Assembly (NCBI RefSeq): GCF_001238275.1
Contig: NZ_LGTB01000004.1
Coordinates: 186,001 to 250,000 of the forward strand
Direction: 5' to 3'
From: Bradyrhizobium viridifuturi
GTDB taxonomy: Bacteria; Pseudomonadota; Alphaproteobacteria; Rhizobiales; Xanthobacteraceae
Length of the DNA stretch: 64,000 nt
The position numbers were made by a program, and so were the translations under genes. The notes below the pieces were generated by a model, which worked only from the letters and a program-made list of their open reading frames with translations, made no database searches and was not told the DNA's origin. Below are positions 56,866 to 63,379 of this stretch, piece after piece. Position 1 is the first letter of the stretch. Each line of letters begins with the position of its first letter.

Positions 56866-57491
56866 GACGGCGCTCCGGGCGTCTTCGGGAATCCGGTGCC
56901 GATCATGGAATCGCGCGTCACGAGCTCGGCGAGCTGCTCCTCACTCCAGCCCTCGGTGCCTGCGGGCCGCATCGGCAGCACCAGAAAGCGCGTCTCAGCC
57001 GTGGAGTCCCAGACCCGGATTTCGGTTTCCTTCGGCAGGCTGACGCCGAAATCGGCGAGCACGCCGCGCGGATCCTTGACCGCGCGCGAACGGTACGGCG
57101 AGGCCTTGTACCAGACCGGCGGCAGCCCGAGCATTTCCCAGGGGTAACAGGAGCACAAAGTGCAGACGACCATGTTGTGGCGGCCGGGCGTGTTCTCGAT
57201 CGCGACCAGATGGTCGCCGACGCGGCTGACATGGCCGAGGGTGCCGACCGCCTTGCTGGCATCCTCGAGCAGGGCCTTCTTGAAGGCGGGATCGGTCCAT
57301 GCCTTGGCGACGACGCGGGCACCGTTATGCGGGCCGATCTTGGTCTCATAGGCCTGCACGATGGCGTCGAGCGCGGCGGCCTCGACATAGCCCTTCTCGG
57401 TCAGGATCGATTCCAGCGCGCGGACGCGCAGTTCGGTCTCCGACAGTTCGGAATGGTCGTGATCGTGGTGGTGATGATCATGTTCGCTCAT
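56862..57491 (-). CDS. nthA: Nitrile hydratase alpha subunit, cobalt type
   Basis: A 209-residue metal-binding subunit; the enzyme hydrates nitriles to amides. The metal claw is [11 protein letters not shown] (Cys110, Cys113, Ser114, Cys115). Thr in CTLCSC indicates the cobalt rather than the iron class (CSLCSC). An unusual N-terminal histidine-rich stretch, [14 protein letters not shown], may help collect metal. It leads the alpha-beta-accessory operon, an order typical of cobalt enzymes, and is divergent from an enoyl-CoA hydratase gene. A related enzyme, thiocyanate hydrolase, is less likely because alpha and beta are separate and of standard length. Confidence 0.93.
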   Translation of the reverse strand: MSEHDHHHHDHDHSELSETELRVRALESILTEKGYVEAAALDAIVQAYETKIGPHNGARVVAKAWTDPAFKKALLEDASKAVGTLGHVSRVGDHLVAIENTPGRHNMVVCTLCSCYPWEMLGLPPVWYKASPYRSRAVKDPRGVLADFGVSLPKETEIRVWDSTAETRFLVLPMRPAGTEGWSEEQLAELVTRDSMIGTGFPKTPGAPS

Positions 57492-57565
57492 GCCCAGAGA
57501 ATAGGCGAAACCGCCGTGCTATGTCGAGGCAGGCCGTACACAACAATGCGAGCTGGGAGGTATGC

Positions 57566-58372
57566 GTGGCTGACTGTGTGACGATAGAAAAAGACCTCGG
57601 ACCGGAGGGGCGCATCGCGGTGGTGCGGTTCGACCGCGGCGACGGTATCAACGCGCTGTCGCCGGAGGCGCTGCGGCAGCTGACCGATGCGGCGCGCAGT
57701 TTCGAGGACGATGGCGACACCTCGGTGGTGGTGCTGACCGGAGGCGCCAGGGCGTTCAGCGCCGGCTTCGACCTCAAGGACGCCGAGGGGCGTTCGCGCG
57801 CGACCATGGACATGGGCACGCTGCGCCGTCACCTGAAGCTCGGGCCCCGCCTGACGCGCGCCTGGCAAGAGATGGAGCAGGTCACGATCGGTGCGATCGA
57901 GGGCTTCTGTGTCGGCGGCGGCGTGGCGCTCGCCGTCGCGCTGGATTTCCGCGTCGTGGCGCGCGATGCGCATCTACGCGTGCCGGAGATCGCGCTCGGC
58001 ATGAACATGAGCTGGCAGAGCGTGCCGCGCATGCTGCACCTGATGGGCCCGGCGCGAACCAAGCAGGCCGTGATCCTCGCCGATGACCGGATCTCGGCCG
58101 AGGAAGCCTACGAATGGGGGCTGGTGCAGCAGGTGACCGATCCCGGCAAATCCTTTGAGGCCGCGATGGCGCTGGCGGCCAAGGTCGCCGCGCAACCGCC
58201 GATTTCGGTTGCGATGACCAAGCTGACGGTCAACCGGCTGGCGCATGCGCTCGACGATCTCGCCAGCCACATGGATCTCGACCAGTTCGCGCTGGCGAGC
58301 CTGACCGACGACCACAAGGAAGGCGTCGCGGCGTTCCTCGGACGGCGCAAGCCGCGCTTCAGGGGGCGTTGA
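57566..58372 (+). CDS. Enoyl-CoA hydratase/isomerase family protein
   Basis: A 268-residue crotonase-fold protein acting on acyl-CoA. Oxyanion-hole segments are GGARAFSAGFDLKDAEG and IEGFCVGGGVALAVALDFRV. The first usual catalytic Glu is present in LRVPEIALGM; the region of the second (normally GGTQRL) reads MNMSWQSVPRML, so the classic hydratase pair is incomplete. The reaction may differ. The start is GTG at 57566 with GGGAGG seven bases upstream; the nearby ATG at 57562 is out of frame. The frame is open upstream to 57299 over nthA but that part is a shadow. Confidence 0.83.
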   Translation: MADCVTIEKDLGPEGRIAVVRFDRGDGINALSPEALRQLTDAARSFEDDGDTSVVVLTGGARAFSAGFDLKDAEGRSRATMDMGTLRRHLKLGPRLTRAWQEMEQVTIGAIEGFCVGGGVALAVALDFRVVARDAHLRVPEIALGMNMSWQSVPRMLHLMGPARTKQAVILADDRISAEEAYEWGLVQQVTDPGKSFEAAMALAAKVAAQPPISVAMTKLTVNRLAHALDDLASHMDLDQFALASLTDDHKEGVAAFLGRRKPRFRGR

Positions 58373-58378
58373 CGGGCG

Positions 58379-59625
58379 TCACCGCCGTTTGGCGATGTCG
58401 TTGCCGGAGAGGTCGGCCTCCCAGCCGAAAACCGATCGGCCGTCGAGGCTTGGCGACCGCGCGCGCTCGTTGGCCACGAAGGCCTCGAAGGACGGGCCGG
58501 TTGCGGTCAGCTCAAGCCTGCGCGCCTGATCGTCGAGCCGCTTCAGCGCCTGCATCTCCTCGTCGCGGCCGAGCTTCGCCTGCTGCACCGCCGATTTCAG
58601 CACACCAATGGTCTCGTCATAGACCTTGATCGGCACCGGAAACGGATGACGGTCCTTGCCGCCATGCGCGAGCGAGAAACGCGCCGGATCACGGAAGCGA
58701 TATGGCGTGCCGTGGACGACTTCGGCGACCATCGCCAGCGACTCGACGGTGCGGGCGCGACGCCGGGCGTGAGCAGCAATTCCGGGAAGTCCAGCGGCCC
58801 GCGCTCTGCGGCGGCGGCGAGGGTGCCGTGCAGGCGTCGGATGAACACGTCGCTCGAGCGCACATCGTGATGCGCAGGCATGATCAGGTGCAGCAGATCG
58901 CCCTGCGCCTCGATCTTCTCGGTCAGCTCGGCATATTCATGCGCGATGCCGTCGGGACCGAGCCCGGCGAGCAGATCGAGCTGGGCCTGGCGCGAGGCGT
59001 CGGCGCGGTGGTCGGTCAGATTGACGATCTCGCCCTGCGATGGGCCATCGATCGCGCTGTGCGGCTCGTCGACAAAGCTGCGCAGGCCCTCGGAATGCCA
59101 GTGATAACGCCGCGCCTGCCGCTTGCTGTCGCTCATGCCCTGCTGGACCACGGTCCATTTGCCGTCCGCGGTGACGAAGAAGCCATGCAGGTAAAGCTCG
59201 AAGCCGTCCTGGACTGCGGCGCTGTCGACCTTGGCGACCAGACGGCTGGCGCGGGTGAGGGCAACGCCATCAAAGCCGGTCCGCTCGCCCAGCGCTGTCA
59301 GCTCGTCCGGCGTCCGCCGCGAATGCCTGCCGCGGCCGCCGCAGACATAGATGCCGAGTTCGTCCTGAAACGGCGCGAGCCCGCGCTTGAGCGCGCCGAT
59401 CACGCTCGTGGTGATCCCGGACGAATGCCAGTCCATGCCCATCACGGCGCCGAACGACTGAAACCAGAACGGATGCGAGAGCCGCTGCAGGAACGCGTCG
59501 CGGCCGTAGTGATGGACCACGGCCTGCGTGATGATCGCGCCCAGCGTCGCCATGCGCTCCGCCAGCCATGGCGGCACGCGTCCACCATGGAGGGGCAGAT
59601 CGGCGCTGCCGGTTCGTCGGGCCAT
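58379..59625 (-). CDS. DUF763 domain protein (frame interrupted near 58757)
   Basis: A conserved protein of about 415 residues of the DUF763 family. The start [40 protein letters not shown] and the LLHLIMPAHHDVRSSDV motif are characteristic. Near residue 290 the frame breaks: GTCGCGCCCGC should have one more G, giving LTPGVGARTVESLAMVAEVV, after which FSLAHGGKDRHPFPVPIKVY follows to the stop at 58379. The LTPGVGARTVESLA stretch looks like a helix-hairpin-helix DNA-binding element, so a nucleic-acid role is inferred. TTTGGAGACCG precedes the ATG. Confidence 0.83.
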
Positions 59626-59736
59626 CGGTCTCCAAAGCCTCGCCAAGGCGTCCTTGAGTCGGGGGGGCAGACTATCAGGCAAACCGACGCGCCTCTGCGT
59701 CAAGTGTTGTCGTGTCGGTCTCGTGGTCCGCGGGCT

Positions 59737-59763
59737 CAAAAGAAAACCCCGCAAAGGCGGGGT
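59737..59763 (-). terminator. Intrinsic terminator, minus strand
   Basis: Stem ACCCCGC / GCGGGGT with a 4-base loop. On the minus strand it is followed by TTTTCTTTTG. This is a textbook rho-independent terminator ending a transcript that comes from the 59.9-kb side, where no protein gene is present. Confidence 0.8.
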
Positions 59764-59902
59764 CTCTCCCAGCTGACGTGCTGGGGATTCAGGGCTTGAC
59801 GCGCCAGCTGTACCGCCGCAAAAAAGGAACAGCGTCGCCGAGACGGAATATGCTCGCCTCGCGACGCTGGCCTGATCACTGGGCCCTGAAATCCCCCAGC
59901 CA
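59737..59902 (-). ncRNA. Candidate structured small RNA 1
   Basis: About 165 bases with strong folding potential, ending in the terminator at 59737-59763. A closing stem pairs 59883-59900 with 59780-59795 (16 bp with two single-base bulges). A second stem of 9 perfect bp (59861-59869 with 59830-59838), extended by GAG/CTC after a bulged G, caps the structure. Between them lies a large asymmetric internal loop. The rod with central bubble is reminiscent of 6S RNA, but I cannot confirm that identity. A minus-strand frame through it (MCGWGISGPSDQA...) has no ribosome binding site. Confidence 0.5.
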
Positions 59903-59929
59903 CACATACGTCGCCGCTGTGATGAGAAA

Positions 59930-59966
59930 GTTCAAAATAAAACCCCGCCTTCGCGGGGCGGGGTTT
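59930..59966 (-). terminator. Second intrinsic terminator, minus strand
   Basis: AAACCCCGCC (59940-59949) pairs with GGCGGGGTTT (59957-59966), 10 bp with a 7-base loop; a shorter 6-bp stem is also possible. On the minus strand TTTTATTTTG follows. It ends a transcript coming from about 60.0 kb. Confidence 0.75.
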
Positions 59967-60006
59967 GATGCTGACCGCCTTGGGGGCTGATAGGTCAGCA
60001 AGTGCC
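59930..60006 (-). ncRNA. Candidate small RNA 2
   Basis: About 75 bases on the minus strand. A hairpin of 8 perfect bp (TGCTGACC / GGTCAGCA, arms 60000-59993 and 59976-59969) with a 16-base loop is followed by a strong intrinsic terminator. An EcfG-like promoter (GGAAC-N16-CATT) is placed just upstream so that transcription would start near 60006. The layout, promoter then hairpin then terminator, is that of an Hfq-type small RNA. Confidence 0.45.
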
Positions 60007-60011
60007 GGGAT

Positions 60012-60036
60012 AATGTGCTGATCCGCAGAAGGTTCC
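60012..60036 (-). promoter_or_regulatory. EcfG-like promoter upstream of small RNA 2
   Basis: On the minus strand GGAAC (60036-60032), 16 bases, CATT (60015-60012). One mismatch in the -10 from CGTT. No other gene on this strand lies within reach except the candidate small RNA. The remainder of the gene-free stretch 59626-60251 shows nothing else I can assign. Confidence 0.35.
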
Positions 60037-60251
60037 TATGCGGGCGCTCGTGGTGGGCTTCGGCGCGGCGGGGCTTTGCTGTTTTGACCGAGCTTCATCG
60101 CCGGTCGAAGCAAGACGGACACCTTGTTCTGGCCCCACAGCGCGGCGGCGCGGCCCCGCCGATTCAGATTTCCGCAAGGTGCCTAAGCATCCGGCTAGGA
60201 ACTTTGACTTGCCGGCCAGATTGTCAGGACGAATTGAGCGGAGGAGCTCGC

Positions 60252-60326
60252 ATGAACCAACTGATCTATCTGGTGGGACTGATCGTCGTCATTCTCGCGA
60301 TATTGTCGTTCTTCGGATTGCGGTAG
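60252..60326 (+). CDS. Very small membrane protein (24 aa)
   Basis: A 24-residue peptide beginning MNQLIYLVGLIVVILAILSF and ending FGLR, a single hydrophobic helix. It has a clear GGAGGAG ribosome binding site seven bases upstream and ends 7 bases before the next gene. Such one-helix proteins are common in stress operons. A weak GGAAC element lies at 60197 but no matching -10. Confidence 0.6.
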   Translation: MNQLIYLVGLIVVILAILSFFGLR

Positions 60327-60333
60327 GCGCGTC

Positions 60334-61182
60334 ATGGACAACGAACATGGGCTTGCCGTGTCGGCCGACCATTCGACCGGCCTTTGGCTGCAATGGAGCC
60401 CGGTGTTTGCCGGCGCGTTGGCTGCGTCGGCGTTATCCGTCATCCTGATCGGCTTTGGTGCAGCAGTCGGGCTAGGCGTGAGTTCAAGCTCGCCGTCATG
60501 GCGCGATGCATCGGCCGCGCTCGCCTTGCTGTCCGGGCTGTATTTGATCCTGCAGGCGATGGTGAGCTTCGGCGTCGGAGGCTACATCGCCGGCCGCGCA
60601 CAGCGTGTGATCGGTGCGACGCCGTCGGACGTGATCGAAAGCCGCGACGGACTTCATGGTCTGACGGCTTGGGCGCTTGCCGTCATCGCGAGCGCAGCAT
60701 TGGTTGCGCTGGTCGCCCTGCCGGCTGCGCGACCTGTCGTGCAGAACCGTTCGTCCGCGACAGCCGCGGAGCCGCTCCTAAGCGCCGAGCTTGACCACCT
60801 GTACCGGTCGCTCCGGCATCCGGCCAATATCGATATCGGCTATGAGCGCGCGGAAGCAGGGCGCATCCTGTTGACCAGTTCCGGCCACAGCGGCGTCAGC
60901 AATGAGGACCGCAGCTATCTGATTCAGCAAGTTGCAGCGTCGACGGGGCTTGCCGCCACGGAAGCCGAAAAGCGCGTCGACACCGTGATCGGCGATGCCC
61001 GGACTGCAATCGCGCGGTCGCGGCGAAGCGCGGTGATCCTGGCGTTCTCGATTGCGGCAGCTCTGCTGTTCGGCGCGGTCGCCTCTTGGGCCGCCGCCTG
61101 CGCGGGCGGCCGGCATCGCGATGGCGCGAGGCTGCCGGAGTGGATGGGTGGCACGCCGAGGACGGTCGTGCCGGTGGCGTGA
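60334..61182 (+). CDS. Hypothetical multi-pass membrane protein
   Basis: A 282-residue protein with about four membrane segments: FAGALAASALSVILIGFGAA, ALALLSGLYLILQAMVSFGV, LTAWALAVIASAALVALVAL and, after a soluble region of about 110 residues, AVILAFSIAAALLFGAVASW. The soluble middle contains a helical LIQQVAASTGLAATEAEKRV stretch. It resembles Bradyrhizobium proteins loosely annotated as PhnA-like; I do not assign a function. Its genes on both sides are small stress-type proteins, and it follows the 24-residue protein by 7 bases. Confidence 0.65.
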   Translation: MDNEHGLAVSADHSTGLWLQWSPVFAGALAASALSVILIGFGAAVGLGVSSSSPSWRDASAALALLSGLYLILQAMVSFGVGGYIAGRAQRVIGATPSDVIESRDGLHGLTAWALAVIASAALVALVALPAARPVVQNRSSATAAEPLLSAELDHLYRSLRHPANIDIGYERAEAGRILLTSSGHSGVSNEDRSYLIQQVAASTGLAATEAEKRVDTVIGDARTAIARSRRSAVILAFSIAAALLFGAVASWAAACAGGRHRDGARLPEWMGGTPRTVVPVA

Positions 61183-61212
61183 TGTAGTGATGAATGTGCT
61201 TCACGGGAGACA

Positions 61213-61437
61213 ATGATGGCAGTGCTCTTAGTCATGGACCACACCGGCGATACGAGGCAGCATTTCGATCCGAACGACAGCGAACAACTGGCTTGGGCAA
61301 ACGCGCGCTTCAATGAGCTGACGGCGGACGGTTACACCGCGGCCGTGCGAAGATCGTCCGGCGAAGCGGCGCTGATCCGCACGCTGGATCCGACCGCGGA
61401 CGAGACCCTGTTCTATCCCAGGCTGGTCGGCGGCTGA
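61213..61437 (+). CDS. Small hypothetical protein (74 aa)
   Basis: A 74-residue soluble protein starting MMAVLLVMDHTGDTRQHFDP and containing FNELTADGYTAAVRRSSGEA and DPTADETLFYPRLVGG. Two adjacent ATGs (61213, 61216) follow GGGAG; the second has better spacing. The domain pattern of beta strand, helix and beta hairpin is plausible. The family is unknown to me. It ends 4 bases before the next gene, so the two are probably co-translated. Confidence 0.65.
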   Translation: MMAVLLVMDHTGDTRQHFDPNDSEQLAWANARFNELTADGYTAAVRRSSGEAALIRTLDPTADETLFYPRLVGG

Positions 61438-61441
61438 TCTC

Positions 61442-61885
61442 ATGATGGGCCGTCTGCGTGACGTGTCCTTACTGTCGACGCTTCGGCGCGCCGCCGGCAC
61501 GTCGTACGCGACCTTGGGTGCGATCCGCGATCGCTGGAATGCCTATGAGAAGATCGAGGCACGCGGGATCGCGTTGTTGTCCGCGTGGCTCTCTCCGGAG
61601 CAGCGGTCGCAATTCGAGAAATACAGGCGTTTCGACGTCGTCGGCTCCGACTCCGGCAAGCGCTACCGGATTTGCTACGGGACATCGACCAACGTTTACG
61701 AGATGGACGGTCGGGATCGCGTTGTGCTGGGGTGGTGCTTCCGGCCCGTCGGCGCGCTGGTGCCAGGCGACGTGATGCTCGCGCAGAAGATCGCGTTGGA
61801 GACCAACGAGCGCGTGACACTCATGGTGGCGCAACCTTTTCCTAGCTCCCTCCCGCCGCGTGCCGGCTTCGGCCCAGCCGGCTAG
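61442..61885 (+). CDS. Hypothetical conserved protein (147 aa)
   Basis: A 147-residue soluble protein. The N-terminal half (MMGRLRDVSLLSTLRRAAGT, WNAYEKIEARGIALLSAWLS) is helical. The second half (YRRFDVVGSDSGKRYRICYG, NVYEMDGRDRVVLGWCFRPV) has beta strands. It resembles uncharacterised proteins of Bradyrhizobium; no catalytic motif is evident. It follows the 74-residue gene directly and precedes an EcfG-type promoter that serves mscS. Confidence 0.65.
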   Translation: MMGRLRDVSLLSTLRRAAGTSYATLGAIRDRWNAYEKIEARGIALLSAWLSPEQRSQFEKYRRFDVVGSDSGKRYRICYGTSTNVYEMDGRDRVVLGWCFRPVGALVPGDVMLAQKIALETNERVTLMVAQPFPSSLPPRAGFGPAG

Positions 61886-61912
61886 GCATTCGGCCCGCCG
61901 GCCAAGCCACCG

Positions 61913-61937
61913 GGAACGCGATTTTCTCCGGTGCGTT
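61913..61937 (+). promoter_or_regulatory. EcfG-type promoter for mscS
   Basis: GGAAC (61913-61917), 16 bases, CGTT (61934-61937): a full match to the general-stress consensus, 50 bases upstream of the mscS ATG. Transcription should start near 61944. Confidence 0.65.
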
Positions 61938-61987
61938 TGGCTTGCTTGCGGCGGCCGCGCCGGTCGGCTTCGCCAAATGGAGGGCAG

Positions 61988-62806
61988 ATGGTGCTCAATC
62001 TCGAAACACTGAAGGCGACACTGGTCCTTTACGGTCTCAATGCCGTCTTTGCGATCCTGCTTCTGGTTCTCGGATGGTATGCCTCGGGGATCGCGCAGCG
62101 CTTCGTATCGCGTGTGCTTACGGCAACGCATCGGGTCGACGCTCTGGTCACGGTGTTCCTGTCGAGCCTTGCCCGCTATGCAGTGCTCGCGGTGGTCGGT
62201 ATCGCCGTGCTGCAGCTGTTCGGCATTCAGACGGCAAGCCTTGTTGCGGTGCTCGGCGCGACGTCTCTGGCCATCGGGCTGGCCTTGCAGGGGACGCTGT
62301 CGAACCTCGCCGCCGGCGTGATGCTGCTGTTGTTCAGGCCGTTCCGGATCGGCGATGAGGTCGAGGTCGCCGGAAAGGCCGGCAAAGTACAGGCTCTGTC
62401 GCTGTTCATGACGGAGCTGATTACGGGCGACAACACCCAGATCCTGCTGCCTAACGGTTCGGTGTGGGGCAGCGCCATCATCAATCACAGCACCTATCCC
62501 GGCACCGGTGAGGTGAAGGTATCGTTCCCTGTCCGCGCGGGGCGACCGATCGAGCGCATCGGCGAACAGATTCTGACGCAGCTGCGCCAGGATTCCCGGA
62601 TCGAGCCGCGGCCCGCGCCCGAAGTGCATGTCTCCAAGGTAGTCGACATCTCCGATGCCGTACATCCCATCGTCGAGCTGACCGTCAGCGCCAAAGCCAA
62701 GCCAGCCGACGCCGACGCGGTGAAGCAGCGGCTCATGGACCTCGTCAGCACGATGCTTGCTGACGCAAGCGCCACACGGCCCGAGCCGTCACGCGCGGCC
62801 GGGTAG
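61988..62806 (+). CDS. mscS: Small-conductance mechanosensitive channel (MscS family)
   Basis: A 272-residue channel that opens under membrane tension and protects cells in osmotic downshock. Membrane helices are VLYGLNAVFAILLLVLGWYA, VTVFLSSLARYAVLAVVGIA and the pore helix region LVAVLGATSLAIGLALQGTL, then SNLAAGVMLLLFRPFRIGDEV, the MscS hallmark. The cytoplasmic vestibule follows. The ATG at 61988 has GGAGGGCAG upstream; the frame is open to 61931 without a start signal. An EcfG-type promoter lies just upstream, so it is likely a general-stress gene. Confidence 0.92.
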   Translation: MVLNLETLKATLVLYGLNAVFAILLLVLGWYASGIAQRFVSRVLTATHRVDALVTVFLSSLARYAVLAVVGIAVLQLFGIQTASLVAVLGATSLAIGLALQGTLSNLAAGVMLLLFRPFRIGDEVEVAGKAGKVQALSLFMTELITGDNTQILLPNGSVWGSAIINHSTYPGTGEVKVSFPVRAGRPIERIGEQILTQLRQDSRIEPRPAPEVHVSKVVDISDAVHPIVELTVSAKAKPADADAVKQRLMDLVSTMLADASATRPEPSRAAG

Positions 62807-62831
62807 GGAACGTCGGTGATCCTGCCGGGTT
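62807..62831 (+). promoter_or_regulatory. EcfG-like promoter downstream of mscS
   Basis: GGAAC (62807-62811), 16 bases, GGTT (62828-62831). The -10 has one change at the least conserved position of CGTT. It starts right at the mscS stop. Transcription near 62838 favours the ATG at 62874 over 62850 for the next gene. Confidence 0.45.
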
Positions 62832-62873
62832 GTCGGATGCCGATCCGCAATGGATATCGCCACGGAAAGTCCC

Positions 62874-63377
62874 ATGAGCGCCCATACCCGTTCGTCTTCG
62901 CTGAGCCTGATCTTCCGCTCCTATCTTGCAGACCTGCGGCAATGGATCGGGCAGGTGATGACCGGCTACGCGCTGGCATGCGCCTTCATGCTGGTGGGCG
63001 CAGTGTCGCTTCTGGTTGCGATCGGGATAGGCGTTGCGGCCGGCTTCCACGCGCTCGAAGTGCGTTACGGCATCTGGATCGCATACGCCGTAGTCGGCGG
63101 CGCGTTTCTGTTCCTTGGGCTGGTGGGGCTGGTCGCGGGCCGCGTGCTGCTCGCGCGTCCCGCGCCGGCCGCGCCGCGCCCGAGCCGGCAGGCCGCGGTG
63201 CTCAAGCGAGCCATTGCAGTGCCCGTCGCGGCACGCCTGATCGCGACCTCCCGGTCGGCGGCAGGGACGAGCGCCGATACCACCACTCAGGCGCTGGCCG
63301 CCGGAGCTGCTCTGCTGTTGGTCGGCTGGTTTGCCGCAACGCGGTTCAGGCGTCGGCCGGACGCGATCCAGGAGTAG
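62874..63377 (+). CDS. Hypothetical membrane protein
   Basis: A 167-residue protein starting MSAHTRSSSLSLIFRSYLAD. Two adjacent membrane segments (GYALACAFMLVGAVSLLVAI and IWIAYAVVGGAFLFLGLVGL) are followed by a Pro/Arg-rich linker and a third segment near the end (ALAAGAALLLVGWFAATRF). It resembles phage-holin-like stress membrane proteins seen next to YihY genes, but I cannot assign a family. ATG 62874 follows GGAAAG; ATG 62850 is in frame too. It ends 2 bases before the next gene. Confidence 0.65.
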   Translation: MSAHTRSSSLSLIFRSYLADLRQWIGQVMTGYALACAFMLVGAVSLLVAIGIGVAAGFHALEVRYGIWIAYAVVGGAFLFLGLVGLVAGRVLLARPAPAAPRPSRQAAVLKRAIAVPVAARLIATSRSAAGTSADTTTQALAAGAALLLVGWFAATRFRRRPDAIQE

Positions 63378-63379
63378 CG

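Noticed and set aside
59760..59890. Minus-strand protein frame upstream of DUF763 (MCGWGISGPSDQA...)
   Set aside because: It has no ribosome binding site, a non-protein-like composition, and overlaps long RNA stems and a terminator; the true DUF763 start with GGAGACC is at 59625.
60190..60225. EcfG promoter before the 24-residue protein (GGAAC at 60197)
   Set aside because: The position of the -10 reads GATT, two changes from CGTT, so the match is too weak.
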